From Planctomycetes bacterium UBA1662 (lineage in GTDB: Bacteria; Planctomycetota; UBA8108): 18,190 bases of DNA. The notes under the pieces were generated by a model. It did not search any database, was not told where the DNA came from, and saw only the letters and a list, made by a program, of their open reading frames with translations. The position numbers and the translations under genes are program-made. The DNA lies in the NCBI GenBank assembly GCA_002320775.1, contig DCKY01000047.1, positions 1 through 18,190 of the forward strand, given 5' to 3'. Within the stretch, counting starts at the first letter, position 1. Each line of letters opens with the position of its first letter. Shown piece after piece: positions 1 to 8,413 of the stretch.

Positions 1-395
1 TCACCAAGGCCCTGCTCTTTGCCGCGGCGCTCATCGGCGGGTCGATCCTCACGAGAAAGCTCAGCCTGAACCCGGCATGGACCTCTATCAATTTCACCTG
101 GGTGCCTCTTATCCCAGCATGGTTTCTCGACGGCCCGACCGCCGAGATCTTCTCCGCCGCTTTTTTCGGCGGGATCGCCCTGCTGTTGTTGACCGCCGCG
201 CGACGCCTGAAATCAGCCTACAGCCAGTGGAGGCTCGAACGAATAGCGCTTGCCCCGGACCCCTATCTTGAAGATACGGAAGACAAGCCGGACCCTGAAG
301 CCGGCCAGGAAGATGACCCGGGAGAAGAGGCTCCGAAAAAGAAGAAGCCCGGAGCCTCCAGGAAAAAATCCGGCAGGAAAAAAAAGGCTGACTGA
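1..395 (+). CDS. C-terminal part of an integral membrane protein (5'-truncated)
   Basis: The reading frame is open from position 3 at the window edge to a TGA at 393-395, so the true start lies upstream. The visible 130 residues hold two hydrophobic segments, one at the very start (LLFAAALIGGSIL) and one around nt 147-200 (IFSAAFFGGIALLLLTA), separated by a short loop with LNPAWTSINFTW. They are followed by a charged cytoplasmic-type tail that is first acidic (EDTEDKPDPEAGQEDD) and then very lysine-rich (KKKKPGASRKKSGRKKKAD). The family is not recognisable from this fragment; a transporter permease end is possible but unproven. Only one base separates its stop from the ATG of the giant protein at 397, so the two are almost certainly co-transcribed and probably translationally coupled. 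An in-frame ATG at 102 is not needed as a start, because the upstream frame continues with membrane-like sequence. Confidence 0.75.
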   Translation, partial: TKALLFAAALIGGSILTRKLSLNPAWTSINFTWVPLIPAWFLDGPTAEIFSAAFFGGIALLLLTAARRLKSAYSQWRLERIALAPDPYLEDTEDKPDPEAGQEDDPGEEAPKKKKPGASRKKSGRKKKAD

Positions 396-396
396 A

Positions 397-3300
397 ATGA
401 AAAACAACAGAGCCCTTATTTTTCTCCCGGCCTTCCTTGCACTGAGCCTCCTTGCGCCCTCCATGGGCAGAGGGCAGGAGTCCGAACCTCTCCACCTGCG
501 CGAGATCTACGTGCCCCATGAGGAATTTCTGGAAAGAGCCAGGCAGGATCCTGACGGAGTCATCATGGAGCTTGATGAATACCGCTCCCTGGTCCTCAAG
601 GGCGTAGTCGCATCGCGCAAGGCACCACCCGAAGATCTCCCCCCGGTCAGCGCCATCGTGACCCAGGGCCGCCACATTGGGGAGCTGTCCGGAAAAACGG
701 CTCGATTCACCTCGAAAATCGAGGTGCGGGTCACGCGCGATGGATGGGTGCGCTGCCCCCTGGACCCCCTGCCGGAAGCGCTGGGAAGCATCCGGGTGAA
801 TGGCAAGCCCGGCTGGCTTTTACGCCAGGCCTCCAGGCCGACGCAAAAGAAAAGCCCCGGCTCTGTCGTGTTCCTCCTGCTCAAAGGCCGCGGGACGCAC
901 CAGGTAGAGCTCACGTATTCGGTCCCGGCTGTCGAAACGGAAGACTTCTGGAGCATCAAGGGCGCCCTCCCTCGAGCCGAATCGGGAACCCTGCAATTGG
1001 AGGTGCCCGGCTACGCAGATGCCACCTCGAACCCTCCCAACCTCCTGGTGGAGACCGTCCCCGCAACCAAGGGAAGTCTCTTAAAGCTCTCGCTTGGTTC
1101 GAGCTCCGGCTTTTCAATTACCTGGAAGATGAAGAGGGTGGCCGGGAAGAGCGGCTCAACCCTCTCAGCCCTGAACGGAATGACCATCCTGCCTCGGCTC
1201 AACGACCCTCTCTTTGCCTGGAACAGCCGAGTCTGGATCCAGCGCCGAAAAACGGACGTGCTTCAATTCAATGAACCGGCCGGGGCGAAAACCATCACTG
1301 TCACCGGAGACATCGTTCATTCCTGGAGCAGACAGGACGACTCTATCCTGGTGCTCCTGAAGGAACCCACCACCGGCCTGGTCGACGTACTGTTCGAGGG
1401 CATCCTCCAGGGAGAGACCATCGAAAATGACCAGGCTCCGGCTCGACGCTACCTTGTCGGCCCGCCGAAACTTGCCGACGCGTATTCAAATAGCGGGTAT
1501 CTCGCCGTTTGCCAGATCCAGCCGGAACTCCTCCAGCTGGAAGCCCGGGAGGCCACCGAGATCGCCCTCAAAGACGGCCTGTTCCCATCCATGCAAAACC
1601 ATCGCGCAACCAGGTGTTTCTCCTACACCAGTGAAAGCTCACGGCTCGAGTTCACCGTCCGGGCAAGAGCCAGTGAGTTCGAGAGCCGCTCAGCCAGCCT
1701 GGTCCAGGTCCTCGAGAGCGGAGTAACACTCGATGCGATCTACCATCTCGACATGACTCGTGGCAGCGAATACAGGTTCGTCGCCACCCTCCCTGCCCCA
1801 TGGAACCTAACCGGCCTCCAGGCCTTGACGCCAAAAGGAGCCCCGGGCCGAAACCCCTCCTGGGAAGTATTCGAGGCAGACGGGGAGCGGGCGGTTGAAA
1901 TTAAGCTGAAAAACGCAGTCCATACCGGCCAGCCGCTTGTTCTCAGCCTCCGGCTCGAACATATGAGTTTTTCCCCCGACATTGCCTGGCCTGAGCGAGA
2001 ACTTGAATTCTCACTCCCGCATTTCTCCGGCGCCATAAAGTCCAGGACAGACTTTGGAGTTAAACTCCCGGACTCCATGTTTGCCGTCATCCCGGAGCTT
2101 CCGGGCTGGGAGACCTTGAAGTCGGACGAACTCAGGAGGGCCGGCTTCGCTTCCGCCGTCGATGAAGAATCCGGACTGGCCGCGGGACTCACCTCGACAA
2201 CGGAAAACGCCAGCCAGCCGGTGAGCCTGACCCTGAAGCATAGAAGGCCTATGGGCGAATACCAGGGCCTGACGCATCTCCTGGCCCTTGAAGACAGATT
2301 TCGAGCCAGGAACGACCTCCGCCTGGCGATTGTAGACCGCGCCATTGACGAAGTCAGAGTCCAGTTGCCCATCGGTAAAGACGTCCAGGCCCCGGTTAGC
2401 GGAGAAGGGATCAAGGAGGTCCTGGTCGAAGAAGACGGAGCCTCCGGGAGTGTCAGGATAATCCGTTACGCGAAACCATGGACGGGCACCAGGGAGATCA
2501 GGATTGAATACGAGGCCCTTGAAGACGATCTTCCAAAGGCGGGAGAGAGCTACCGCGTACCCTGGCTCAAGCTTTCCAGCGACCCGGATGACCCGCTGGC
2601 TCCTGTCTTTGACGGAAACCACCAGCTTGTCTTTCAGAGCCTTGGCGCCGTAAAGATCGAGGTCGTTGAAGGCGCCGAGTTGGCCAGCCTCGAGGTCGAT
2701 GCGCTCCCCGAGCTTGGACAGCCCTGGGCTGAAGGCCGGATCCTGTTTGCTTTCCAGTTCAAATCAAAGGCAGGGCCGAGGCTCCCCCCCGGAGAGCCGG
2801 CCGCCTCTTTCAAGATTTTGAAATTTGACCGGGCAGACGTCCTTGGAATTATCTCCCGGGAGATGGATCTCACCACGGTAATTGATCCCAGCGGAGTTTC
2901 CCGAACCCACCTCAATGCCGTTATTGCCTACAACCGGAAGCACCAGCACATCGAGATCCAGCTTCCCGAGGGAGCTCGTATCCTCTCCGCAAGGGTCGGC
3001 AACGACCCCGCCCCCTACGTTCGCAGGAACGAAGAGACCGGCTACTGGCAAATCCCCCTCCCTCCCCTGTCCTATTCAAGCATCTCCCTCACCTACAAAC
3101 GCTCCTCACCCCTCGGTCAGTGGGGAACGTGGTCCGAGCGAGCGCCTGCCTTCCGGGGAGTCCCGGTCATTTCAACCACCTGGAAAACCTACCATCCCAG
3201 GGGTTTCCGCTTTCAGATTTCCGGCGGGAACCTGCTCGAAAAGGATCCATCGCCCCTTCCGGCCAGCTTCCTCGATTTGCTTTATTCCGCCATCTCAACT

Positions 3301-6300
3301 GGGCAGATACCTCCCCACGGACTCCTTGACCACGAAAGCGAAGCCAGGCCCTATTTTTCCGGAGGAGGCTTCTCCGAGACCCGGGAGCCTGCGGATCTTC
3401 GAGCGAGCCCAGGCCTCCAGGCAGGAGACTTCGGACAGACAGCCCAGGACATCGCTCCGGAACAAAATGACATCAATGGCCGGGTCAGGGCAACCGACAA
3501 GGCGACCATCTTCCCTCTGCATCTGGAGGGGCACCTGGTTGAGGCCAGGAAGCTCGGAGGAGACGCCGTCCTGAGCTTCAGCTACAGGAGCCTGGGGTGG
3601 TGGATATTCTCAAAGAGAACAGCCTTCCTGCTCACCCTCGTGCTCGGACTGTTCATTGTCGTCCGGCATGGAACCGCGGCCTTCCGAATTTTTGTTGTCG
3701 GCGGACTCTTTGCGGGCGCTATTCTTTCAGACATGGCGGCCAGAATCATCGGATGGGAATCACCCTTTCTGCTGATCCCGGCCTGCGAAGCCCTCAGTGC
3801 CCTGCTGGCCGCAGGCCTTATCATGAAATCGATCAGGGCTCTCAGCTTGCGGTTGGTGGCCCGCAGGAGGGCAAGAGCGGCGGCCGTTGCAGCGCTCGCC
3901 CTGTGCCTTGCGAGCGCCGGAGCGCTCACGGCACAGGATGAGATCCTCATTCCATACGAAGCACGGAACCTTGACGGATTTACCACCGAGGCTAAGGTCT
4001 ACCTGCCTTACGAGAAGTTCAGGGCCCTCTGGCTGCTGGCCAACCCCGAAAAGGAAGGCTCCGCCGAAAAGCCCGCAGCTGACATTGTCCTTGGGGGCGG
4101 AACCTACGTCATCGATATCGACGACGACACCTATCGAATCAAGGGCGGCGCCCCCGTGCTGATCCTGACCGAAAAATGGGTGACCCTGCCGCTGCCATTT
4201 CCCCGCGGAAAGCTGAAAACTGTCCTCGTCGATGGAAAGCCAGCCGGCGTCGCCCAGAAAGATGGGGTTCCGTTCATCACTCTCAAGGGCAAGGGGACCC
4301 GCCTCATTGAGATTGAATCCACCGGCCCGGTGAGCAATCGGCTCGGATCCTACTCCATCAGCGCCAGGCTGCTTTCCGGCCCGGCCGCGGCCCTGTCAGG
4401 ATCGCTCCCCGCCGGAGCCCTCCCCGCCGTTCCGGAAAACACCGCCGGGCTGACCTTCCAAAAAGAAACAGAAGGAACTGCCCTCCAGCTCGACATAGGC
4501 CCCGCCGCTGGCTTCTCCCTGAGCTGGACCTTTCCCCGCATTTCCGGAAAACAGAAAGCGCGTCTCGAGTCCACATCCTACACAGATCTGCAGCTCACCC
4601 TGGATGGCTATAATATTCATCGCTCCGAACAGATCTCCGCCGCCGGAATCCCGGCCGGCTCCTTAACCTACGAGATCCTCGGTGACTGGAATATCACATC
4701 GGTAAGCTCTCCGGAACTGAGCGAATGGACGATCTCAGAAGAAAATGAGAACAGGTATCTCAGCATCTTCTTTTCGGCCCCGGTCAAGGAGGCCGCCCTT
4801 GAATTCAAAGGCTGGGCTCCCCTCCAGGCCGGGCAGGACAAGCAGGTCTCCTCCCTCTCTCTCGACGGCGCCCTCCGCCAGGCCAGCTACATCGGGGTCC
4901 GTCACGATTCCCGGCGGCGCTGGAAGCCCGGCATCCTCTCAAACCAGCGGGCATCGATTGATGAGCTCCGCGATTCGCTGAAGCGCCCCCCGGCTCCCCC
5001 GGACAGGCTTTACCAGTTCTTTGAATCCCTTGAGGGTCAGTCCGTCTCATCCATCCCGCTTGCGGGTACAGCTGACGCCGTCACCGACGCGGTCCTGTAT
5101 ATTTCCCGCGGCCGCAGCATCCTTGATACGAGAACCCGCTACCAGGTCGGCATCGAAGGCCCCCTACGGCAGGAGGTCGCCCTGCCCTCCGGCTGGGAAT
5201 TCCGGAATGTCCGGGGAGCAACGGTCAGTGACTGGGAGGTTGTCGACACAGAAGATGGCCCGCGCCTCATCATTCTCCTCACCTCCCGGCCGGAAAACGG
5301 GACCCAGATTTCCTGGAGCGCTCAGCGGATTCACACCGAGCCGCTCGATCGACTGAAAGTGCCCCTGCTTCGCACCACGACCCTCGCCCCCGGCCTGCGG
5401 TCAGAGACCGTGCTTCTGGCCATCGCTGCCGCCGAGGAGCTGGATGTCCGGGTCGCGGAAGGCTCATCTGGAATTGAAAAGGTCGCCAGGTCAAACGCAG
5501 ACCTCCCGGCCCGGCTGCCTTCCGCGAGCCGAAGGCTGTTCGATATGCGCTCAACAGGAACTGCCCCATCCTACTCCCTCGAACTCGAGCTTGGAAATCG
5601 AGAAGGACAGCCCGCCGCGAAGACGGTCCTATTCGCCAGGGTGGCTGAAGATTTCATCCTGATCAACGGTCAGGTCGAAATATCCATAACAGGCGGCCTC
5701 CAGGATACATTCTTTTTCCGTCTGCCCGACGGCGTGGCCGAGACCAGCCTCCGGACCAGGAACCTTAAGAGCCTCACCCGGGACGCTGACGGCCCCCTCA
5801 AGCTCACGCTGACATCCGGAATTGTCGGCAAGCACACCGTAGCTCTCTCCTACAGGATCCCCAGGAGCCCGGCTGATGCAGGCGTGCTCATCAGGCCTTT
5901 CCAGGTTCTTCGCGAGGACAATTCAGTCGCCGACAGCGATCTGTGGGTCGGGCTGGTGGAAACCGGCGAGGTCCTTACCAATCCGCAGCCCAGCGGCCTG
6001 GAGAAGGTCCGGATCGAGGACCTGCCCTATCTCCCCGATGGAGTCGCCAGCGACAGCCTCCAGCACGTCTACAGGGCCGCCCGCAGCGACTGGGAGCTGA
6101 CCCTGACCCCTGAGTCTCTCCGGCCTGCGGAAACAGCCCAGGCCAGCGTCGACCTTGTCGACCTTGTAACCGTCATCGGCGCAGATGGGACCTTCCGCAC
6201 CAAGGCTGTCTACACCATCAGCAATCGAAAGCTTCAATTTCTGCGAATAGAACTCCCGGGCCAGACTCAACTGTGGGGCGCCACCCTCAATGGAAACCCC

Positions 6301-7407
6301 ATGATCGTAAGCAAGAACCAGGAGGCCCTGCAGGTGCCGCTGAAACATGTCGGCCTCGGCGATCTGAACCTGGAGGTCGGAATCGTCTACGCCCACATCC
6401 GCAAGGCGGACCTGCCGACACTCAAGGGAGACCTTGAGCTCCAGGCTCCGAGAGTCCTCGGGCAGGCTCCCGCGGGAAGCACACTGAAAGAGGTGACCGT
6501 TCGCCGGACACTCTGGAGAATTGAGCTCCCGGATGGATTCGAGGCCTCCCTCGATGACGGCAATATGCAGGAGGTGGTCTCCAGCATCCAATACGCAAGC
6601 AAGGTCGAATCCAACATCCAGGACATTGAGAGGTTGACCCGGATCCTCACCCTGGAGGGAGGCCCCGGGGAAAGAGATTCAGCCAGGGGCAAGCTCAATC
6701 TCCGTCAGCGAAGACAGGCATCCCTCAGCCTCAAACGTCTCCAGCAAGCCCTCAGCGACAACGTGATGGACCTCGAGGAGAGCAAGTCGTCGGCGGCAGC
6801 AGACGGCATCCGCCAGCAACTCGGAGGAGCAGCCATCACCAGCCAGCAGGCCGAAAGCGAGCAGGCGCTCAACCGCGGCCGGCAAGCTCAGAGGTTGCTG
6901 GAGAAAGCAATACGGGACACCAGCCAGCAGAAGGTTCCAGCCCGCGGCCAACAGGAGCAGGCCTTTCGGGACAGCTATAATTTCAAGGGCAACGATTGGA
7001 TAAGAAACGTCAGCCCTCTGCAGCAGAGAGACTCCAAGAGTCCTGGAATCCCTTCCGCCCCCCACATCTATGACCGTCTGCACAAGACCCTCTTTGCCGG
7101 CTTCAGGTTTACATCCGCCCCGATGAAGGAATCAGAGGTCGAGAAGGCCCAGGGGATGGCTGTCGCAGCCTCCGGGCTCGCCCCCTTGCCCCCGACCAGG
7201 ATCAACCAGGTAAATCCTGCGCTTGAATCTCCACCCGCGCCCCCTGGCGCCACCAGCCTGACCTTCCGCCGCTCCGGCGGAGAGGCCCGGCTCACCCTCA
7301 GTCTTTCAAGAAAAGGCCATCTCCTTAGATTTATCAGCCCGGCTGTCCTCTTCCTGGCCATCGCGTTGTTTGCCTGGAGACTGGGAAGAAAGCCCCAAAG
7401 AAGCTAA
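397..7407 (+). CDS. Giant exported/membrane protein of two paralogous halves, unknown function
   Basis: This single uninterrupted ORF gives 2336 residues. The start at 397 is preferred over upstream in-frame ATGs because it begins a clean signal peptide (MKNNRALIFLPAFLALSLLA, cleavage near residue 27) directly after the upstream stop. Residues ~28-1065 are hydrophilic and beta-rich. Residues ~1075-1146 hold three membrane segments, residues ~1162-1181 a signal-peptide-like segment ending ALTAQ, residues ~1182-2300 a second beta-rich ectodomain, and ~2310-2328 a final membrane helix with a basic tail. Residues ~2090-2190 look like coiled coil (Gln, Arg, Ala and Leu rich). The halves are paralogous: IYVPHEEF (37) matches VYLPYEKF (1201), KGRGTHQVE (163) matches KGKGTRLIE (1297), and TVIDPSG (827) matches TVIGADG (1925). 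I cannot assign a function; the topology suggests a periplasmic or surface scaffold anchored in the inner membrane. Confidence 0.9.
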   Translation: MKNNRALIFLPAFLALSLLAPSMGRGQESEPLHLREIYVPHEEFLERARQDPDGVIMELDEYRSLVLKGVVASRKAPPEDLPPVSAIVTQGRHIGELSGKTARFTSKIEVRVTRDGWVRCPLDPLPEALGSIRVNGKPGWLLRQASRPTQKKSPGSVVFLLLKGRGTHQVELTYSVPAVETEDFWSIKGALPRAESGTLQLEVPGYADATSNPPNLLVETVPATKGSLLKLSLGSSSGFSITWKMKRVAGKSGSTLSALNGMTILPRLNDPLFAWNSRVWIQRRKTDVLQFNEPAGAKTITVTGDIVHSWSRQDDSILVLLKEPTTGLVDVLFEGILQGETIENDQAPARRYLVGPPKLADAYSNSGYLAVCQIQPELLQLEAREATEIALKDGLFPSMQNHRATRCFSYTSESSRLEFTVRARASEFESRSASLVQVLESGVTLDAIYHLDMTRGSEYRFVATLPAPWNLTGLQALTPKGAPGRNPSWEVFEADGERAVEIKLKNAVHTGQPLVLSLRLEHMSFSPDIAWPERELEFSLPHFSGAIKSRTDFGVKLPDSMFAVIPELPGWETLKSDELRRAGFASAVDEESGLAAGLTSTTENASQPVSLTLKHRRPMGEYQGLTHLLALEDRFRARNDLRLAIVDRAIDEVRVQLPIGKDVQAPVSGEGIKEVLVEEDGASGSVRIIRYAKPWTGTREIRIEYEALEDDLPKAGESYRVPWLKLSSDPDDPLAPVFDGNHQLVFQSLGAVKIEVVEGAELASLEVDALPELGQPWAEGRILFAFQFKSKAGPRLPPGEPAASFKILKFDRADVLGIISREMDLTTVIDPSGVSRTHLNAVIAYNRKHQHIEIQLPEGARILSARVGNDPAPYVRRNEETGYWQIPLPPLSYSSISLTYKRSSPLGQWGTWSERAPAFRGVPVISTTWKTYHPRGFRFQISGGNLLEKDPSPLPASFLDLLYSAISTGQIPPHGLLDHESEARPYFSGGGFSETREPADLRASPGLQAGDFGQTAQDIAPEQNDINGRVRATDKATIFPLHLEGHLVEARKLGGDAVLSFSYRSLGWWIFSKRTAFLLTLVLGLFIVVRHGTAAFRIFVVGGLFAGAILSDMAARIIGWESPFLLIPACEALSALLAAGLIMKSIRALSLRLVARRRARAAAVAALALCLASAGALTAQDEILIPYEARNLDGFTTEAKVYLPYEKFRALWLLANPEKEGSAEKPAADIVLGGGTYVIDIDDDTYRIKGGAPVLILTEKWVTLPLPFPRGKLKTVLVDGKPAGVAQKDGVPFITLKGKGTRLIEIESTGPVSNRLGSYSISARLLSGPAAALSGSLPAGALPAVPENTAGLTFQKETEGTALQLDIGPAAGFSLSWTFPRISGKQKARLESTSYTDLQLTLDGYNIHRSEQISAAGIPAGSLTYEILGDWNITSVSSPELSEWTISEENENRYLSIFFSAPVKEAALEFKGWAPLQAGQDKQVSSLSLDGALRQASYIGVRHDSRRRWKPGILSNQRASIDELRDSLKRPPAPPDRLYQFFESLEGQSVSSIPLAGTADAVTDAVLYISRGRSILDTRTRYQVGIEGPLRQEVALPSGWEFRNVRGATVSDWEVVDTEDGPRLIILLTSRPENGTQISWSAQRIHTEPLDRLKVPLLRTTTLAPGLRSETVLLAIAAAEELDVRVAEGSSGIEKVARSNADLPARLPSASRRLFDMRSTGTAPSYSLELELGNREGQPAAKTVLFARVAEDFILINGQVEISITGGLQDTFFFRLPDGVAETSLRTRNLKSLTRDADGPLKLTLTSGIVGKHTVALSYRIPRSPADAGVLIRPFQVLREDNSVADSDLWVGLVETGEVLTNPQPSGLEKVRIEDLPYLPDGVASDSLQHVYRAARSDWELTLTPESLRPAETAQASVDLVDLVTVIGADGTFRTKAVYTISNRKLQFLRIELPGQTQLWGATLNGNPMIVSKNQEALQVPLKHVGLGDLNLEVGIVYAHIRKADLPTLKGDLELQAPRVLGQAPAGSTLKEVTVRRTLWRIELPDGFEASLDDGNMQEVVSSIQYASKVESNIQDIERLTRILTLEGGPGERDSARGKLNLRQRRQASLSLKRLQQALSDNVMDLEESKSSAAADGIRQQLGGAAITSQQAESEQALNRGRQAQRLLEKAIRDTSQQKVPARGQQEQAFRDSYNFKGNDWIRNVSPLQQRDSKSPGIPSAPHIYDRLHKTLFAGFRFTSAPMKESEVEKAQGMAVAASGLAPLPPTRINQVNPALESPPAPPGATSLTFRRSGGEARLTLSLSRKGHLLRFISPAVLFLAIALFAWRLGRKPQRS
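3823..3939 (+). other. Internal signal-peptide-like segment with in-frame ATG
   Basis: Inside the giant ORF, an in-frame ATG at 3823 opens MKSIRALSLRLVARRR, followed by the hydrophobic core AAAVAALALCLASAGALTAQ. This is the layout of a Sec signal peptide: basic n-region, alanine/leucine core and small residues at the cleavage site. The mature-like sequence after it starts the second paralogous half. No strong Shine-Dalgarno sequence precedes the ATG (only GCAGG about 8 bases upstream). It is therefore most likely a fossil of a separate downstream gene that now acts as a transmembrane or cleavable segment within the fusion. Use as an internal translation start cannot be excluded. Confidence 0.55.
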
Positions 7408-7436
7408 GCTCTCTGAGAGTTTCTTCTCTTTTGATT
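7408..7436 (+). terminator. Weak hairpin with T-rich tract after the giant gene
   Basis: Just after the TAA, CTCTCTGAGAG can form only a 4-bp stem, and it is followed by the pyrimidine-rich TTTCTTCTCTTTTG. The stem is short and the T-run interrupted, so this is at best a weak or partial terminator. The next gene starts 42 bases after the stop and may be read through. Confidence 0.2.
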
Positions 7437-7449
7437 TCCCGGCAAAGAC

Positions 7450-8343
7450 ATGTCCCCACCAAATGGCCCCATGGAAGCTGGCCCGGCCGCCTCCCCATTA
7501 GCGGTACTCCTGGGAACAGCGCAGGATGGCGGCTACCCCCAGGCCGGGTGCGAGGCCAAATGCTGCAGCCATGCTGGTTCAAACGAGGCCGGCACGGTCT
7601 ACCCGTCCTGCATTGCACTCTGTGACCCGGCCTCCGGATCGCGCTGGATCATCGACTGCACTCCCGCCTTCCCCTCCCAACTGTCCCTCCTCGACAAAAT
7701 CTTCCCCGGGAAGAATCCCGGCCTCATCCTTTCCCATGCCCACGTGGGTCACTATACGGGGCTTGTCCACCTGGGCAACGAGATCATGGGAGGCCGCTGC
7801 GTCCCGGTCTACGTCCTTCCCAGAATGAAGGCTTTCCTGCAAAGCAACGAGCCATGGAAAGAGCTCGTTGATAATAAAAATATAGAGCTTCGCCCCATGA
7901 GCGCCGGGGAACCATTTGAATTAGAGGGAGGCGTCCGGATCACGCCGCGCCTGGTTCCGCACCGGGATGAGCACTCTGAGACTGCCTGCTTCCAGGTGGA
8001 TGGCCCCACCACCTCGCTGCTCTGGCTGCCTGACATCGATTCCTGGGAAGATCTCAGCCCCGGCATCGAGGATCTCCTGGGCGAAGTCGACAGGGCCTTC
8101 CTGGACGGCACCTTCTTCGGACCTGGAGAGCTTCCGGGTCGAGACATGTCAGCCATCCCCCACCCCCTGATACTTGACAGCATAGAGCGGTTTTCGAATC
8201 TCAGCGCCGAGGTCCGCCGCAAGATTTCCTTCATCCATCTCAACCACACCAATCCGGCAATCCAGCCTGGCAGCGAAGAATTCCAGGCCGTTGAGCAGGC
8301 AGGTTACTCCGTCGCCCTCCAGGGCGACCGAATCGAGTTGTAA
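7450..8343 (+). CDS. PqqB-like metallo-beta-lactamase-fold hydrolase
   Basis: The 297-residue protein has no signal peptide, so it is predicted cytoplasmic. The N-terminal LGTAQDGGYPQAGC resembles the opening strand and loop of PqqB-related MBL proteins. The metal-binding motif is HAHVGH (H96, H98, H101), with Gly where the classic HxHxDH motif has Asp. Further candidate ligands are H171 and H175 (PHRDEH), D195 and D197 (LPDID), D219 (FLDGTF), and H263 and H266 (HLNHTNP). A cysteine cluster (C34, C38, C39, with H41 and C54) may be a structural metal site. There is no pqq gene cluster nearby, so a role in PQQ synthesis should not be assumed; the substrate is unknown. It lies 42 bases after the giant gene and 70 bases before the first sulfatase. 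The start at 7450 has only a weak ribosome site. Confidence 0.85.
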   Translation: MSPPNGPMEAGPAASPLAVLLGTAQDGGYPQAGCEAKCCSHAGSNEAGTVYPSCIALCDPASGSRWIIDCTPAFPSQLSLLDKIFPGKNPGLILSHAHVGHYTGLVHLGNEIMGGRCVPVYVLPRMKAFLQSNEPWKELVDNKNIELRPMSAGEPFELEGGVRITPRLVPHRDEHSETACFQVDGPTTSLLWLPDIDSWEDLSPGIEDLLGEVDRAFLDGTFFGPGELPGRDMSAIPHPLILDSIERFSNLSAEVRRKISFIHLNHTNPAIQPGSEEFQAVEQAGYSVALQGDRIEL

Positions 8344-8413
8344 GCCCCATCCCGGGGAGTTAAGCTCAACCGCGATCTTCCAGTTCTATCCCACACTGAA
8401 AACAGGACCGAAC

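Noticed and set aside
5923..6591. Minus-strand ORF of 222 codons inside the giant gene
   Set aside because: Antisense shadow; the plus-strand frame carries the paralogous repeat signature.
8345..8357. CCCCATCCCGGGG hairpin after the MBL gene as a terminator
   Set aside because: The stem is only four base pairs and no T-run follows.
8291..8413. Upstream extension of the first sulfatase to 8291
   Set aside because: It would overlap the MBL gene, and the extra residues lie before a clear signal peptide at 8414.
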